64,000 nucleotides of DNA from Smittia aterrima. Lineage: Eukaryota > Arthropoda > Insecta > Diptera > Chironomidae. The stretch is from positions 11,780,854 to 11,844,853 of the forward strand of contig CP093830.1 in assembly GCA_033063855.1 (NCBI GenBank), written 5' to 3'. Below the pieces are notes generated by a model. It saw only the letters and a list, made by a program, of their open reading frames with translations. It searched no databases and was not told the origin of the DNA. A program made the translations under genes and the position numbers. Of the stretch, positions 50,001 through 63,207 are shown one piece after another; position 1 is the stretch's first letter; every line of letters begins with the position of its first letter.

Positions 50001-53000
50001 AAATAACAAAACAGAAAAAAAATCCAATCAATTTGCCTGTAAATTGAAACCTCTCTCGTTAAGGTACTTCAAAGTAAATAAACATTCGAATCCGATTTAA
50101 AAGTAATTGAAGCTTCAAAATTATTCTTAATGATTCCTTTTTGACATTACGAGCGACTTCTACTGAAAATGCTAATGACAACAATTTGTTGACAAACTCT
50201 CGCCTGCGTATGATGTTCTTGATTTATTTATGCAGGAAAATTGTTACATGAAAACACATTTCTCCTCTTTGAAGTCATTCAAAGTTTTAATGGAAGCTGC
50301 TGAGTGGAAAACGTGGTTGCGAGAAAAAAAAAGTTTTTCAATTAAACCATCCTTAGCAAATAATGAACGATAATGATGGCCATTGCCGAAAAAAGCGTCT
50401 GTGATGTAGCAAAAGCAATTTTAAGTTCAATGGTTTGGCCATAATTATTTCATCCGAAGCCATAGCTTGTCAGAAGCAGTCTCTTAATTTAATTATTAGT
50501 TAATGCCAAGTCATTTTGCGCCACTTCTTCACTTCGTCTTTGGACATCTTTTGCCTGCCAACGAGAACAAATTAAAATGAAAAATGTTTCTGTCTGCTGC
50601 TGCTAAGGACAAAATTAAAGATTTTGGAAGTTGGAGCACGCCCGGCCTTTGTCCTGAGTTAAATCAGAAGCCATTAAGCTTGCGGAAATTCGTTTGTAAC
50701 AAGAATTAAATTATTCAGCGCCCATTTAGCGGAATGCTATCAGAAGATTTTGACAGTTCATGGAAGAGAATTATTTTCCATCCAACAATGCTTCTTCGTA
50801 AACAGCCAAACGTAAATATTTTATGAGGAGAAATTGAACTTGAAGCATTGCGACATTTCAAAGACATTTCCCAAAATCGAGTTAGGAGACTTTTTCCTGT
50901 GATGTCGTAAATATTTTATATCGCGATGAATGATTTACATACTTTTCAAACTCAGACACATCTCATCATGCCGTGAGATGAAAAATGATTGAAAAGGATA
51001 TGAAAAGTGCTTCGAAGTCGCTACATTATGAAAATCTCATTTATTATAATTTAAAATTTTTACTGTGGAAGCGTTTCTCATCAGGCGATGAATAAACTCA
51101 AGCTTCCCTTTTAAATTCATGGAAAAAATTGAATCCTTTCAATTCATCGATGCAAAATGATTGAATTGCATCAACCACTGTAAATTGATTTTGACGACTC
51201 AACATGATTCGATGCCAATTAGTGGCTTACGCTTCAATGTATCGAGTCAACATTGTTTTCATTGAAATTTCAACCAAACTCCCCAAGCAAATATCTACAA
51301 ATGAGTCCATCACTAAGGTTCGCTATTGAAATTCCAACGTTAATTGGATGATATTTTAGTTCGTGGAAGCACGAGAAATTTTTGTTGAATAACTCAAGAT
51401 GCGCTCGTTCTGTTTACATCCCCAATAAAATCTATTCGAGTGGAAATTCAAATTAAACGAGAAACCTTGAGCAATGCAATTAAATAATTAGCATCAACGA
51501 TGAATCGCAAACATTTGCTTGTTTGGTTTCGTGTAAAATTATGCAACGGGAAGCTTGTCTGACCTAGAAGTTTTCTCATATCCGCAATCAACTGTCGATG
51601 AAGTGCCGCATGCTCTCGTTGTTTGTTGTTGCACTTCTCTTCACTGCATTTCACTTTCTAAAGAAGTTCTCATCTCATGATGCTCAAACATGCCAGAGTG
51701 AAGAGCTGATTGCGAGGGCTTTAATTGATCGCTCAAACATTCAACGTTAAATTAAGTTTCGCCCTTCTGCTTCTGCATTGCATTGAACATTCGTAAGTGT
51801 GTGGTGCTTGTAGAACAAGAAACGCTTTTTCGAAAAATGAGCAGCATTCACGGTTGAGAGAACACAAACATCGTGGCATGCTCGTTGTATTTCTATGTGC
51901 TTTACCGTAAGTATCCGACATTAAATACGGTTCTCAGTATCAATCGCTTCTTCACGACTTAAGCCTTATTATACTGCTCGACTATTCGTAATTCCTACTT
52001 GGTCTCGCTCATGAACTTGCATGGAAATCATTTTCCTCCTCTCGAGAATTCTCAATGCGAATTCAAATGAATGGTTCACGCTTCGCTGATCAGCGGTTAA
52101 CGCAGAAATTCTTTACAGAAATTTGACGAATAAATTAAGAAAAAAAAATGTTTTTTTCCTTTCAAAGCGAAACAATACCGGATAATTTCTCAAGTGAAAT
52201 ATGAATTCATTCGCTCACGCTCGTACTTTTCGTGACTTTGCATATTTTTCTCATGCAGATATTTTTTACACGACTTAACACCCCATGACATTGAATGATT
52301 CTTTTTTTTTTGTTTCCAGATCGACGTCAGATCGCTCGGGCAAAGATTGTTGCGGTCAGTGGTTTAATGGCCCTCCACTTAGGTTTCTCGTTGTTCTAGT
52401 GGCTTTGGGAGGCGTTGCATGTAAGTTTTACTCACTCAAAATAAAATAAATTGCTCATGAACCCTTTTTCCGATGTAGGCACACTTGGTGGAGCAACTTT
52501 GGGATCGATAGCTTTAGCCGGATCACCGACGTCTCATCTCACAGCTGGACTGCTGATGACGGGTTAGAACTTTGTCCTTTTCTTTTTATTACATTTTGAA
52601 TCGCCTTGAGCAAATTCATTCTCCTCGCGGTGAAGCTTCAAAACTTTTTGTTCGTGCTTAAAAATTCAATGAAACATTTCGGTAAGACAGTCACTGAAAG
52701 TCAAACCGCCGATTCGGATCTGACAGTTAATTTGTTGTTTGAGATAAAGTGAACGTCGAAAGATTGAATCTTAACCCTTGTTTGAACATGATGGCGATAG
52801 GAAATCATTATATTTCATCAAATCCTCAAAAACTTTGTCCTAGGAAAAAAAACTTTTCCCATTCAATCGAAAGCCTTGGGGGGTTTTCAATTTTCGCAAA
52901 AACTTCGCTCGCCTTCTAGAGAAGTCGTTGATGTCGGAAACAGAGAGCTAATAAAATATTATTGCTAAGACACTGATATCGATAATTTATTAATGAAGCC

Positions 53001-56000
53001 GAGAGGGAGAAAAACGGTCGACGGATATCAATTTTATTACGAATGCAAATGAGAGCGGAAAAGGTTTTTCTTATTAAACAAACTTATTCTTCAAGATTGA
53101 TTCTTAATTGCTGAAGAGCTCTCTCGGACTAATTATTTTTTGTTCTCTGATTATCATGTCAGAAGTGAAATGAAAATTTGCATTTTTCAATTAAGTTTTC
53201 ACTCGTCGAAAAATAAAAAATCTCTTTCTGAAAGAAATTGTCTTTTATGAATAACAATCAAACGAGAGAATGAGAGGCGAGGCAACGAGTTTGTGCACCA
53301 TTTAGCAATTTCATTAACGGGAAAACTCTGAAAAACAGTGGAAAAGCTCTGTGTGGAAATTATTCGCCTGAGCTGAACGTTTTCTGCTGAGAACGAAGAT
53401 GTTAATAATTTTTTATGTTCGATGTGTTTTTTTTTGTGAGCGCTCAGAGAAAAGAGTCAAATTTGCATATTTTCATTCTTCTTACGCTTGCACTCTGAAA
53501 AGTCGAGAATTTAATAAAATAACTAGCTCGGAAAAGCTATGCAAATTTTCTTTTTGTGTGCAACTTTTTCCTTTTTTTGCTTGCTCGAAAGACTTGAGAG
53601 AGAAATAAATTTAATGAGGGTTGAAAGCTGATTTTATAAAGTTCGTCAATGACAAGCTTCAAGTGGACGTCCAAAGCAAGTGCCAATTTATTTCAACATA
53701 ACCTCGCGATGATGAATTGAAATTCGGTTCAATTCTAAGTATCGCGGAAAATCTTCAAAGCCCAGCTGGATTTATAATTTCTTCTAATTACCATAACTCA
53801 ACGTTAAACAAGCTGAAAGAAAATGGAAGAAGAAGAGAAGGCGATCGATATAATCCGCTTTCGTGTAATTAGCCATGTACTTGAAATGAAGCAATTAAGC
53901 GCTTTCTCTCTCTTTCGTTCGCTTGGCTTAATTCAACATCCAAAGGAAAACCTCATTAAAAGTTCTTTTCCGATCCGGAAAACTTTTCGCAGGGGAAAAC
54001 ACGTCGCACGGATTAAAAAGCGTAATCCAAGCGCTCTATAAAACTCTTCTTTATTACTTTGTTTGCACGAAAACTAACAAATAAGTTGTTTGGGGAATCG
54101 AAAGTTTAATTGTCACAATATTCGCTGAGAAAGGAAGTTTCCTTTTAGTTTGTGCGGAGTCTTTGATCGTGTCGTTATAATTATTTTTATTATCGCTCCG
54201 ACATTTATGCTAATACGAAGCAATTTCTCGGCTGTAATAAAAGATTAAGGATCATCATTTGAGTAGCAGGTTTAACAATGATGTTTGCAGTTTCACAATT
54301 TCCTTTAATTTGTTTTAGAGCTGGGTTTATCGTCGAGTTGTACCTTTTTCTCTCCTGTTCGTCCTGAGCAAGCAACCATCTCTAACTTAACTTTCTGAGT
54401 GAGAAGACATTCAGGTTAACAACGGAAATTGAAATTTTCCTCTCGCCCTCTCTCTCTCTTCCTTGTTTTCCTCGTCGTCATCTCAAAAGTTTTAGCCGCT
54501 AAAGCGCAAGTTGAAATCTTCTTTTTCTTCGATTTTCGTCGACGCTGTAGCAGTGCGGTTTATGACGGATGAATTTTCGAGATGCTTTGGCATTCTAAGC
54601 GCGATTTGCTAAGCAAGATAAACGTGCTTTGTGCCTGGAATATTAATTTTTAGCGAGTGGAATTAATTGTTTTCCTCTTTTCTCTACTTTGCAGGTGTTG
54701 GAATAGTTTTGGTCACAATCAGCGGTGTCGCTTGGCGTATGACAACATCTGATGCTCATCAATGTACAGGTCGCTGCGGTCGACGACAATGCGCTCGAGG
54801 AAATTCCTCGTTTGGCTTGCTGTATCCCGAATTTCAACATCGTCCACCTCCCCCGAGCTATATCGAGAGCATGCAGGAACACCGACTGCGGTAAGCCGCG
54901 AAGGACTACATGTTGATAAGAGAACGATTTTTAATTAAAACCGCTTTTCAGAGAGATGATGTTGAACCGCGAGAGACAAGCGTCAAATGCACGAGCTTCG
55001 CCCCCGCCAAATTACCGCAATTCTCATACCGCCGGCACTCTCTTGAGGTATGTGAAGCGATATAACAATAATAAATGCACGTCTCGAACATTTCAAAGGC
55101 TTCGCCATTAAAACTCCTAAAGCTCTCCTTAACTTGAATGACGACGACATAAAATTCGGAATTCTCTTGCTTGTCACCTGCGTCTAACATTTCAATTTGC
55201 TCACTTTGAAGCTGTAAAAATTTTACGAGCTTATGAAAGCGTATACATTTTATTTTTTTCCTCTTCTACCTCTGAACTCCAACTAGAAGCTTTAAGTATC
55301 AATGATGGAAATTGAATGGAAGTTCGTGTATGCTCGAGACTAACAAATATCAATAACAAGAGGAAGACATTGTGCAAGAAACGAAATTTAAGCAATCATC
55401 TTCGGAACGTGAACGAAGTCAAGTTTCGATTCGTTTTATTTACTCTTCAAAGTTAAGGATACTGGAGAAGAGATGAACTCTACGACAAGTATCTCTCGGT
55501 GGAATTGCCAGAATTACTAATAAATCATGAATTTATTCTTTTCGAATGATTTTCCCTCTCAAGCAAACGTAAATTGATTTTTCTTTCCTTCCTCTTTCTC
55601 TCCTTTTCTCTAAGGCCGCCAATGCTTTTCCAAAGACAAAGTCATATCACCAACAATGTACAAGTCGACAGTCCCATCGACAATTCATCGACGTCAACTA
55701 ATTCGATCAACGGCAATTCATCTTCTGAACATCAATCTCCAACATCGTCGCAAACCATCACAACCATTGCATCAATTAATCGATTGAGCGATAATGAATT
55801 TACATTAATGTCAACTTCAAGAGAGACGGTCGCTGATGTGAGTTCATTAATCAATCCGAGTGGAAGGGCTGACTTTGTGAGTGGAAATGAGAGTCGTCGA
55901 GATGTGAGCGACGTTGGACATGTCGTCATGAATCAAATTTCCCATGAACACTTAAATTGTACCAGTAGTAACAGAAGTAGCATTAGATGTACAAGTGAAA

Positions 56001-56212
56001 GATTTAGCGATAGAAGTTCTAAATGTAATAAGGAATCTGTAAGTGTTGCGGACCACGGAACAGTAAATCGCTGTAAAAATGTAAATATCAGCAATACGAA
56101 GGAACTTAATAAAACACTGGCACCCATTGCGCACTTACCGCCAGCATCCCGCGACTCGTTGACGCGTGATGGAAATATTTTTGGCGTAAGGCGTGAAACG
56201 GGTGTCAGGTAG
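44065..56212 (+). CDS. Large two-helix membrane protein with three PPxY motifs, 952 residues
   Basis: I do not recognise the family. Seven coding exons agree in phase: 44065-44481, 44864-46230, 52320-52420, 52479-52562, 54695-54890, 54952-55047 and 55615-56212. Residues 1-600 are Ser/Asn/Thr-rich and probably disordered, with a basic tract at about 519-535 (REKRRRDRRDRR). Two membrane helices follow at about 615-642 and 649-670, joined by a very short loop (GSPTSHL), so both ends should face the cytosol. Cysteines flank the hairpin (605-606; 680, 684, 689). PPxY motifs are at 559-562 (PPPY), 709-712 (PPSY) and 740-743 (PPNY). The C-terminal 200 residues are again Ser/Asn-rich. PPxY motifs are known ligands of WW domains such as those of Nedd4 ligases and Yorkie; a role as a membrane adaptor is inferred. 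The ATG at 44065 has a strong context (CAAAATGG). The final TAG overlaps a possible donor (CAG/GTAGTA at 56207-56212), so an extra 3' exon is possible. Confidence 0.82.
46231..52319 (+). other. Large intron of the PPxY gene, 6.1 kb
   Basis: It begins GTAAGT and ends with the pyrimidine-rich TTTTTTTTTTGTTTCCAG. It is about 100 times longer than the usual intron in this window. Inside are several open frames without support, among them a 143-codon plus-strand frame at 46409-46840 and a short minus-strand frame near 51550-51660 with protein-like codons (KCSEEKCNNKQREHAALHRQ). A GAT run is at 48139-48154 and a 9-bp perfect hairpin at 48003-48030. Long introns of this kind often hold enhancers, but I can name no site. 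Confidence 0.6.
48139..48154. repeat. GAT trinucleotide microsatellite
   Basis: About five GAT units within the large intron. Confidence 0.75.
52563..54694 (+). other. Second large intron of the PPxY gene, 2.1 kb
   Basis: It begins GTTAGA and ends TCTACTTTGCAG. It separates the two halves of the membrane hairpin. No gene is seen inside. A CT-rich run is near 54451. Confidence 0.6.
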
Positions 56213-59023
56213 TATTAATTTGAAATGCTAAACGTCTTATCACTCGTTGTCGTCATTGGATAGACAAGCACGAGATTGTTTCAGGAGAAGCGCGAAGAAA
56301 GGTTTATTTAATTAATCAGCTACTTATCATCATCTCCATGACAAGGCTTCATGGTTACAACGTTACAGCTTAAAATTGATTTTAATTGGCGGTAGCAACG
56401 CCGCATTTTCTCTTCTTGCGGTTTTTCGAAAGGTTTCATTTGAAGAAACTCAATCTTCCTTTCCAAGGTAATGTCACGAGCAAAGTCAAGACCTCATCAC
56501 CATCAAACAACTTCAACAAATCCAATTCGTTTCTAGCTTTATCCCTCCCTCTACAACACTAAAGGTAATTTCGAAAGCTGATTTACTAGAATGAATCCAA
56601 TTTTGCAACATTTTTCCCTCGGCAAAGCTTATCACAGAAGAATTTTAAATTCCACATTTAACCACAAAGCTCCTCTTCATTTAATTGAATTGTTTCAGCT
56701 AAGAGCATTATACTAAGGTACTTACAATTCCAAATTGAATTCATTGAAAAAAAAAACCCTTTCGAGACTATGCTAATGCATTACATATCCGAGTGGGTTG
56801 GCATGCGATGAAGGATTTCAACATAAGTTGAATGTGGATAAGTAAATAGTTGTGGGAGGGAAAATGTGACATTTATGGCATTTTATGATAATGAAATTTT
56901 CATGGAGGAATTTTTATAAGTGAGGAGATTAACTGAGACAGAATTTTAGTTAGGGCGGGATCGTAATTTCCTTTTTGGGCGTGAATAGAAATTCGTTAGG
57001 GAAATTGCAAAGTTTTAAATTTTACGCTTAATTCAGAAGTCTCTCGTGATCATGGAACGTTATGTTCTCTTGACATTTGCGTCTTCATCCTAAGCTCGCA
57101 TATTTTTTACCTTCAAACATTGCTTTCATCTTCTTCTAAATAAACGAGCTCTCTATCAGTCGTGAAAGGCAAACAAGCGAACACAAACTTTGTTGTTTGA
57201 AGATGGGGGAGACTTCAGAGCTGTTGTTACATAATTAGTTTCATAATTTAGCCGAAAGATATTTTTACGAGATTTTTCTGAGCTTAATTATAAGTAAAAT
57301 ATCGCATCAAGCATAATTATGATAGCGAGCGAGATTAGCCAAGCAGATAGAAAACTTTATCTAGCTTGAGATTTAAGATCCAGCGATTCTAGTGAGAAAA
57401 AGTTTTCTTTTTTATCATTTTAGTTGCGCCCTGCTCTGAAAATTATATAATTTATTCATAGACACGTTTAGAGCACTTATTTTATCTTTAATAGAGAGAT
57501 TGCTGAAGCGATCATAATTATCTTTCATAATTTTCGTGTAGTCGGTAGTTTTACACATTTTCGGTCTAAGTTTTTCGATTTAAAGTTTATGAAACACGTT
57601 CATGAGTGGTTGGTTCCCCGACGAGAAACGTGAAATGAAAAAAACATTTTTGAAAAGGTTTCCATTCTGTTTAGTTGAAGATTTCGATAAAAACCCTTTC
57701 GAGGGTCTTTTGCTCTGGAAATGATCCATTCTTATCAGCAAATTCTCGAGTTTCGGACAAAATCAGCTTTGAAAACGATTATCCTCATGGTGTGAATATT
57801 TCGAAAGCTCTCTCGAAAGGAATTCCGTATGACAACAACACTTCCCTTGCCTTTTTTTTTGAGTGCTCTTTTGTGTACCTTAGAGAAAACCTTTTGCTCA
57901 TGTCCCACAGAAAAGCTTGTGGCTTTCAGATTCTCATCGACAATCCAGCGCTACTCAGACATCCTTCCGAAAGAAAACCATTCAGCTCAGGGTTAAAGGT
58001 CCTTCCTTTGAAAAAGCTCTCTTTTGAATTTCTTTAATTTCCAGAGTCGCACGACTATAAATATTTACTAGAACCTCGACCAATTATTCACATTAAACTC
58101 GGTAATCACCCGAAGCAAATTATTATAAAATTACGGGACACAAATATAAGTTCAGTAATTACGAAGTTTACTTAAATTTATGTCGAGGCACCTTTTTAAC
58201 GCATGAAATGTTTTTCATTCCTTCCACAATGAGAGAAAGAGAGAAGAGATCCTGCTGGGCATTCGCAAATAAATCAAATGAAAACTATGGGAGTTAATTA
58301 GAATCCGAGGAGTGGGTAACCTTAAAAGAGAATTATGGCAAAAGCTTTTTTGCTTCGATGCTCCTAACGAACGAATGAATGTTTCGAGAGTTTTATTGTT
58401 TCTCTGCTTTCTTTCATGTCCCGTCTACGGCCCCTCGTATGGGAGATTATCGACCGCAGAAGATAATAAAAGTTAGCGGAATGGAAATTTTTCTTTTTGT
58501 TTTATTGCTGAGTTTCCCTCTCCATTGCGAAAAAGAAAGAAAAATCATTCTGACAAATGGTTCTGTTTTTTTTTCCAGAGACTGAATAGAAAACCGGCGC
58601 TGGATGAAGGAAGATCAGTTATGTTGATTACAAGTTATCCAATAATCCATGCTGAGTCATTTACGTAAATATCCCTGAAACTGTTTACTGTTGTTCTTTG
58701 CCATATATTCAAAGCAGTACGTCAAAGCATCAGCGTGCACGTTCCATTACTCTCGAGCTTTACACGCACATTTCTCTGCATCATCCTTTATTCAACTTGC
58801 GAAACACATGAATAATCCTAATGATGTGTGTAAAATGTATTTATGAGGCGGAAACAAAGCTCAGAATAACTAGGAACCTTCCCAGAGCGAGGTAGCTTAG
58901 GAATCATGAATTTGTTTGTTTGTTTGTCGCACGAACTTCTCTGTCTTGCTTTAGGCTCATCAAAAATCCCTCTTGACCCGTTGACCTACAACGAGAACAT
59001 GTCCTTACTCAATATTCAAGGAT
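56213..59023. other. Intergenic DNA between convergent genes
   Basis: It lies between the plus-strand PPxY gene and the minus-strand tetraspanin gene, so it should hold both 3' untranslated regions and possibly a last exon of the former. No gene is supported. A TTTG tetranucleotide run is at 58911-58926. Confidence 0.5.
58911..58926. repeat. TTTG tetranucleotide microsatellite
   Basis: About four TTTG units. Confidence 0.7.
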
Positions 59024-59723
59024 TCAACTTGTAGCAAACCTCATTTCCATGAAGCAACGAATTATGTTTGACAAAAATATTAGAATTGTGAAGGAGAACG
59101 ACAATAAAACAGATTTCTGAAGATTCCTGCATTCGATTCTTGGATTTAAGCATTCAAAGTCGTTCTCAGAGCAACAGGATCTAGGCAAATTAATGTTGTA
59201 ATCAACCTACAATGAATCATTCATAGACATGACAGTCATAGCATGCAAAACTTGAACTTACCAATGAATGAATTTTACAGCAGTCGAGAGAACTCTGAAG
59301 GATTTCAATGATTGCTTTATAAATTTCCTGTGAGTCTCGCAACGACCATAAGACTCCGATTTCATGTGCCATCAACATTTCAATGTCTCGAGGGTAAACG
59401 AAGGCAATTACAATCACAAAAGCACTCAAGAAAATCAAGAACAAGTAACAGCAAATCGTTATCACGAACAATTGCCTTAGCATTAAAACTTTGCCGACTT
59501 CTTCGATTAAACAAGTAATAATTATAATGGCTCCGAGACACAACGAAGCTACTGGCAACAAACAAAAGTCTTCATAACTATCGTTAACGATTGATTTAGT
59601 CAGAACATAAGACCCAAATATAAACAATACGACTCCTAACACTTTATTTCCGACGGAGCTTAAAACTTTAAAGATTGACTCCATTATCGTCTCGCGAGAC
59701 TTACAAACTGAAGTTAACAACAT
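59024..59723 (-). CDS. Tetraspanin-like protein, 214 residues
   Basis: A four-helix membrane organiser. Exon one 59723-59262 and exon two 59206-59024 join at phase 0 over a 55-nt intron. Helices are at about 28-46, 55-72, 85-109 and 187-206. The large extracellular loop (110-186) is short and has the tetraspanin cysteine pattern: a CC pair at 148-149, then PRSCC at 162-166, and single cysteines at 173 and 180. The family signature CCG is CCK here, so the usual glycine is lost. The C-terminal tail is about eight residues. The first ATG (59723) would add 13 residues before a second ATG at 59684; the second has the better context (A at -3, G at +4) and gives the short cytosolic lead usual for tetraspanins, making 201 residues. 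The function of this divergent member is unknown. Confidence 0.85.
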
Positions 59724-62700
59724 TTATTTTTCATGAGTAGCAGTCCGCGTTTGAGATTATTCAACGACAGTTTCACTGGCTGGCAATGTCCGGCCTTATC
59801 AACAAAACATTTGTTTAAACGACTCTCGAAACAATGACATCGACTGTTTTCAAGTAAATAGCGAGCTCGCTTTGTTTCTAAAGAAACTTTCTTCTCTGAT
59901 TATTTCAATTTTCATAAATTGCCTCAAAATCGAAAAACATTAATTTTCCCATTAATCTTTTCGGCAATTAAATTCCGTTTTGCAATTGTTCATTTGCAAT
60001 TCAATTATCTTTGCCTCAATTCATTTTATAATTTATTATCGTAATGAGAAAATTATTAATGAATTAAAGAATTCCTTTCGAAAGGATTAAAAGCGTTGTA
60101 AATGAGAAATGATTTCACCTGGAAAAGCTTCAGAAAGTTTGTTGCGCTCTTGAGTTGACTTGAGACTTTTCTCCATCACTTTTGACCGTCTCTCGTCATT
60201 GGACAACATTTCTTGTCGTCACGTACTAACAGCTAAGCTGTGCATGAACGATAAGCACAAAGTTTTATGTTTAAACTTTTTAATCAAGTTGAAAAGTTTT
60301 ATGACGCCTCGAGCTTCTTCATTTCAGTTGTAAATCCATGCCATTGTATCATTAATAAAATGTTTTTGAGTTTATTCATTCTGTTCACGCCAACGTTGTT
60401 ACACGATGACGATGATAATTAAAATTTATGCGATTACTTTTAATTAATATTTTGTTCGTTAGCCTCGTTTCCATGCGATGGCAAAGGGATGCGAATATTC
60501 AGTATTCAAAGCGATAAGTGCTTCAACCTAGCCGGAAATCGTGACGGCAATAAATTTTATCAACATTCCTTCCCTGTCAACCGAATGTGCAGTTCGCGTG
60601 GAAATTCAGAAAGTTTAGGATTTGTCAAAAGTTGACAAGACAACTAAGTGAAAGATTTCTACGCATTCTTGTTATGGTAAATTTATCGATTAAAGAATTT
60701 CCATAACGATCCCAGCTTGGTCAGAACTATATGCATACAGAGCGTTGAAACGATCGATAAAAGGAAATTGCATTACAGGGTGCTTTTGCATAATTTACGA
60801 AGTCATGCTTCTAACCCATAATTTATTTTGCTTTGTTAGGTGAAATTGTATTTTAAAATACATGGAAAGTAAATTGGATTTGTGGAAATTGAGGAAATAC
60901 TGTTAACAGCATTGTGGAGATTAGAATTTATTTCTACATTCGCTCTTTAGAATTCTTGAGCTGAATGCATTGTCGGGAGCTCAATTGAGATGCATGGCAT
61001 GATAAAATCGATTCAGGCTTCTAATTGTATCTCGATTATCTAACTTTACTGCATTTCCATGCTCGATTAAAATATCTAAAAGCTTGATGAGAACATGAAA
61101 CGTCGTGATGATTACTTTGCAAACTTTCGAAGCTTTTGTGATAGTTTTTGGCGTAAATTTCAGTGAATTTAATTGAAAAACTTTCAATCCTGAGGTTGTG
61201 CACGCAAGGCATAAAAGTAATTCAGTTTAGACAGATCCTTCGAAGGAAAAGTTTTCTTGTTTGTTTGCTGCGCAAAACTTTAATTGAAATTTCAATTATT
61301 GAGGGATAAAGCAAACTTCGCTTACACTCAAAGGGATCCATGAAAATCTGTTGTAAATATTCAATTGACATCAAAACCTGAAATAAATAAAAACAAAAGA
61401 GGAAAATCTGATAAACGAGAAAGGAAAATTGAACAAAATCCTCCATAAACGTTGATACAACGAATCAAAACAATTTATCGACATAAAAATGACGTATTTT
61501 ATAAAAACAGAAGCGTCATAATGGCCTCAGTCTATCTCACTTGAGCGGTTCAATAAAAGAGAGGAAAATTGGAAAATATTTTTGTCACAAATTGACGGCA
61601 TAAAAGGTTTTTGTTTTATGCTTCTCGTAGTTTTTCGGTTTTTATGATTTTTCAGCTCGTCATATTTTTATGACACTTTCCGACATAAAGTGTTTGTTGG
61701 AAAACTTTTTTTCTCTCTCTCTTTCACGAAATAAAAAACAAACCAGAACGAGAATAAAACCAAACGATCAACGACCTTTGCAATCGTTTGAAATTATTTG
61801 GAGCGAGAAAAATATTTACACAAGAAACGAATGAGTTGGAAAATCGTTCTTTTGACTCTGACGATTCGTCAATCTAAGATACGCAGCTGAATGTCACGTA
61901 ACATGTTCGACAAGCATTATTGACCAATCTATAAATCCAATAAGTAACTTAAGAAGAATCGCTCGAACAATCGGAAAATCCTGAAACAAGGGATACGAAA
62001 CGAAAAGATTAAGTGCGAGCAATGAATCAACCAGATGAGAAGCAATAATGCTTTTTCAATTCCACAAGCACATGACAGACAAATAAGTCCAATTCTACCA
62101 TGTTACGAGAGATTTGCGATACGAATCATTCTGAAAAATGTTACATGTTAATGCTATTGAATGAATAAAATGGCCAACCCTATGCGGAGCGTTCATGAAT
62201 GAGACAAAAGAAGGAAGAAGCATGTATCACGTCTGAATCCTATTACACACGAACATCATGTTCATGCTGCTGCTGCTCCAATCGCCGCTTTTCCAAGAGG
62301 ATTGATGCAAGCCTGGCAGCTAAAGTCTAGTAAATTCGAGTATTCTTGCTTTTGTTTTAAATTTGCATTCAATTTAAGCTGAATTAGAAAATTTTGTGAA
62401 TAGAGCAAACCCGAGGATTAAGAGCAACGTTTAAACAAAAGCTCATGTGGGACAAGTAACATTGATAACAGAGCTGATAAATTGACTGGAAAATCAACAG
62501 TGGATGCGATGAAAAGCCCACAAGTAAGCAAGCAGATGCTTTTGATAGCAAATTATTTATGAAAGCGATGATGTTGTTTCAAGAGATCGAAAAACTCATC
62601 AGATCGCAATATTGCGTAAAGCTTTAATGTGAATTGTTAAAGCTGCTTTAGAATTTCAATGAACAATGAAAATTTTCGCATCATTTGATTTTACAAATAC

Positions 62701-63207
62701 TCGTAACGACCTTCACCTTCGAATAGAGTCGACTCGCGTGCTTATTTACCTCATCCACACAACAATTATCATTGTTAATTGGCATTCCAAATCCAAATAG
62801 AAATCGAAAACAGTCAACTCATTTGGCTTTGTTTGTCATATCATTTACACATTTGAGCAGTGCACGAGGCATCGAGAATTGAAAATCACTGATCGCGCTT
62901 CAAAGGGTCGTGTTTAAAATTCCAGTTCGATCACGTGGAAAATTGCTGTTGATTTGAACGAGAAATTATGCTGACAGCAGCACTGACTCAGCTGCATCTT
63001 CTCAATGTCGAGTTTGTGTGCATTCAATGGCAATTGAAATTCATCATTGCTTCATTTCATTTCGGTCGATTGAGTGTCACAAAACGTATCGTTTTAATTA
63101 ATTTCATTTTGTACCTGAAGCATTGAGTGCGCACACAAAAAATGCTCTCTCGGTGTCACTTTTTTCAGAATTCCAATTAAAGTGATTAAATCAATCGAAT
63201 AATTGAA
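59724..63207. other. Intergenic DNA
   Basis: No supported gene. Minus-strand frames at 61222-61446 and 60981-61187 each begin just after acceptor-like tracts (TTTTTATTTATTTCAG near 61380; CAACCTCAG near 61190) and might be exons of an unseen gene, but their peptides match nothing I know and no start or joining donor is evident. Confidence 0.45.

Noticed and set aside
51448..51654. Minus-strand frame in the large intron with cysteines
   Set aside because: Starts at GTG, only the first 30 codons look protein-like, and no joining exon was found.
57675..58037. 120-codon plus-strand frame
   Set aside because: Begins at a non-ATG codon, no domain, lies in the expected 3' flank between convergent genes.
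60981..61446. Two minus-strand frames each after acceptor-like tracts, considered as receptor exons
   Set aside because: The peptides do not match the C-terminal pattern of insect odorant or gustatory receptors, and no start or joining donor is evident.
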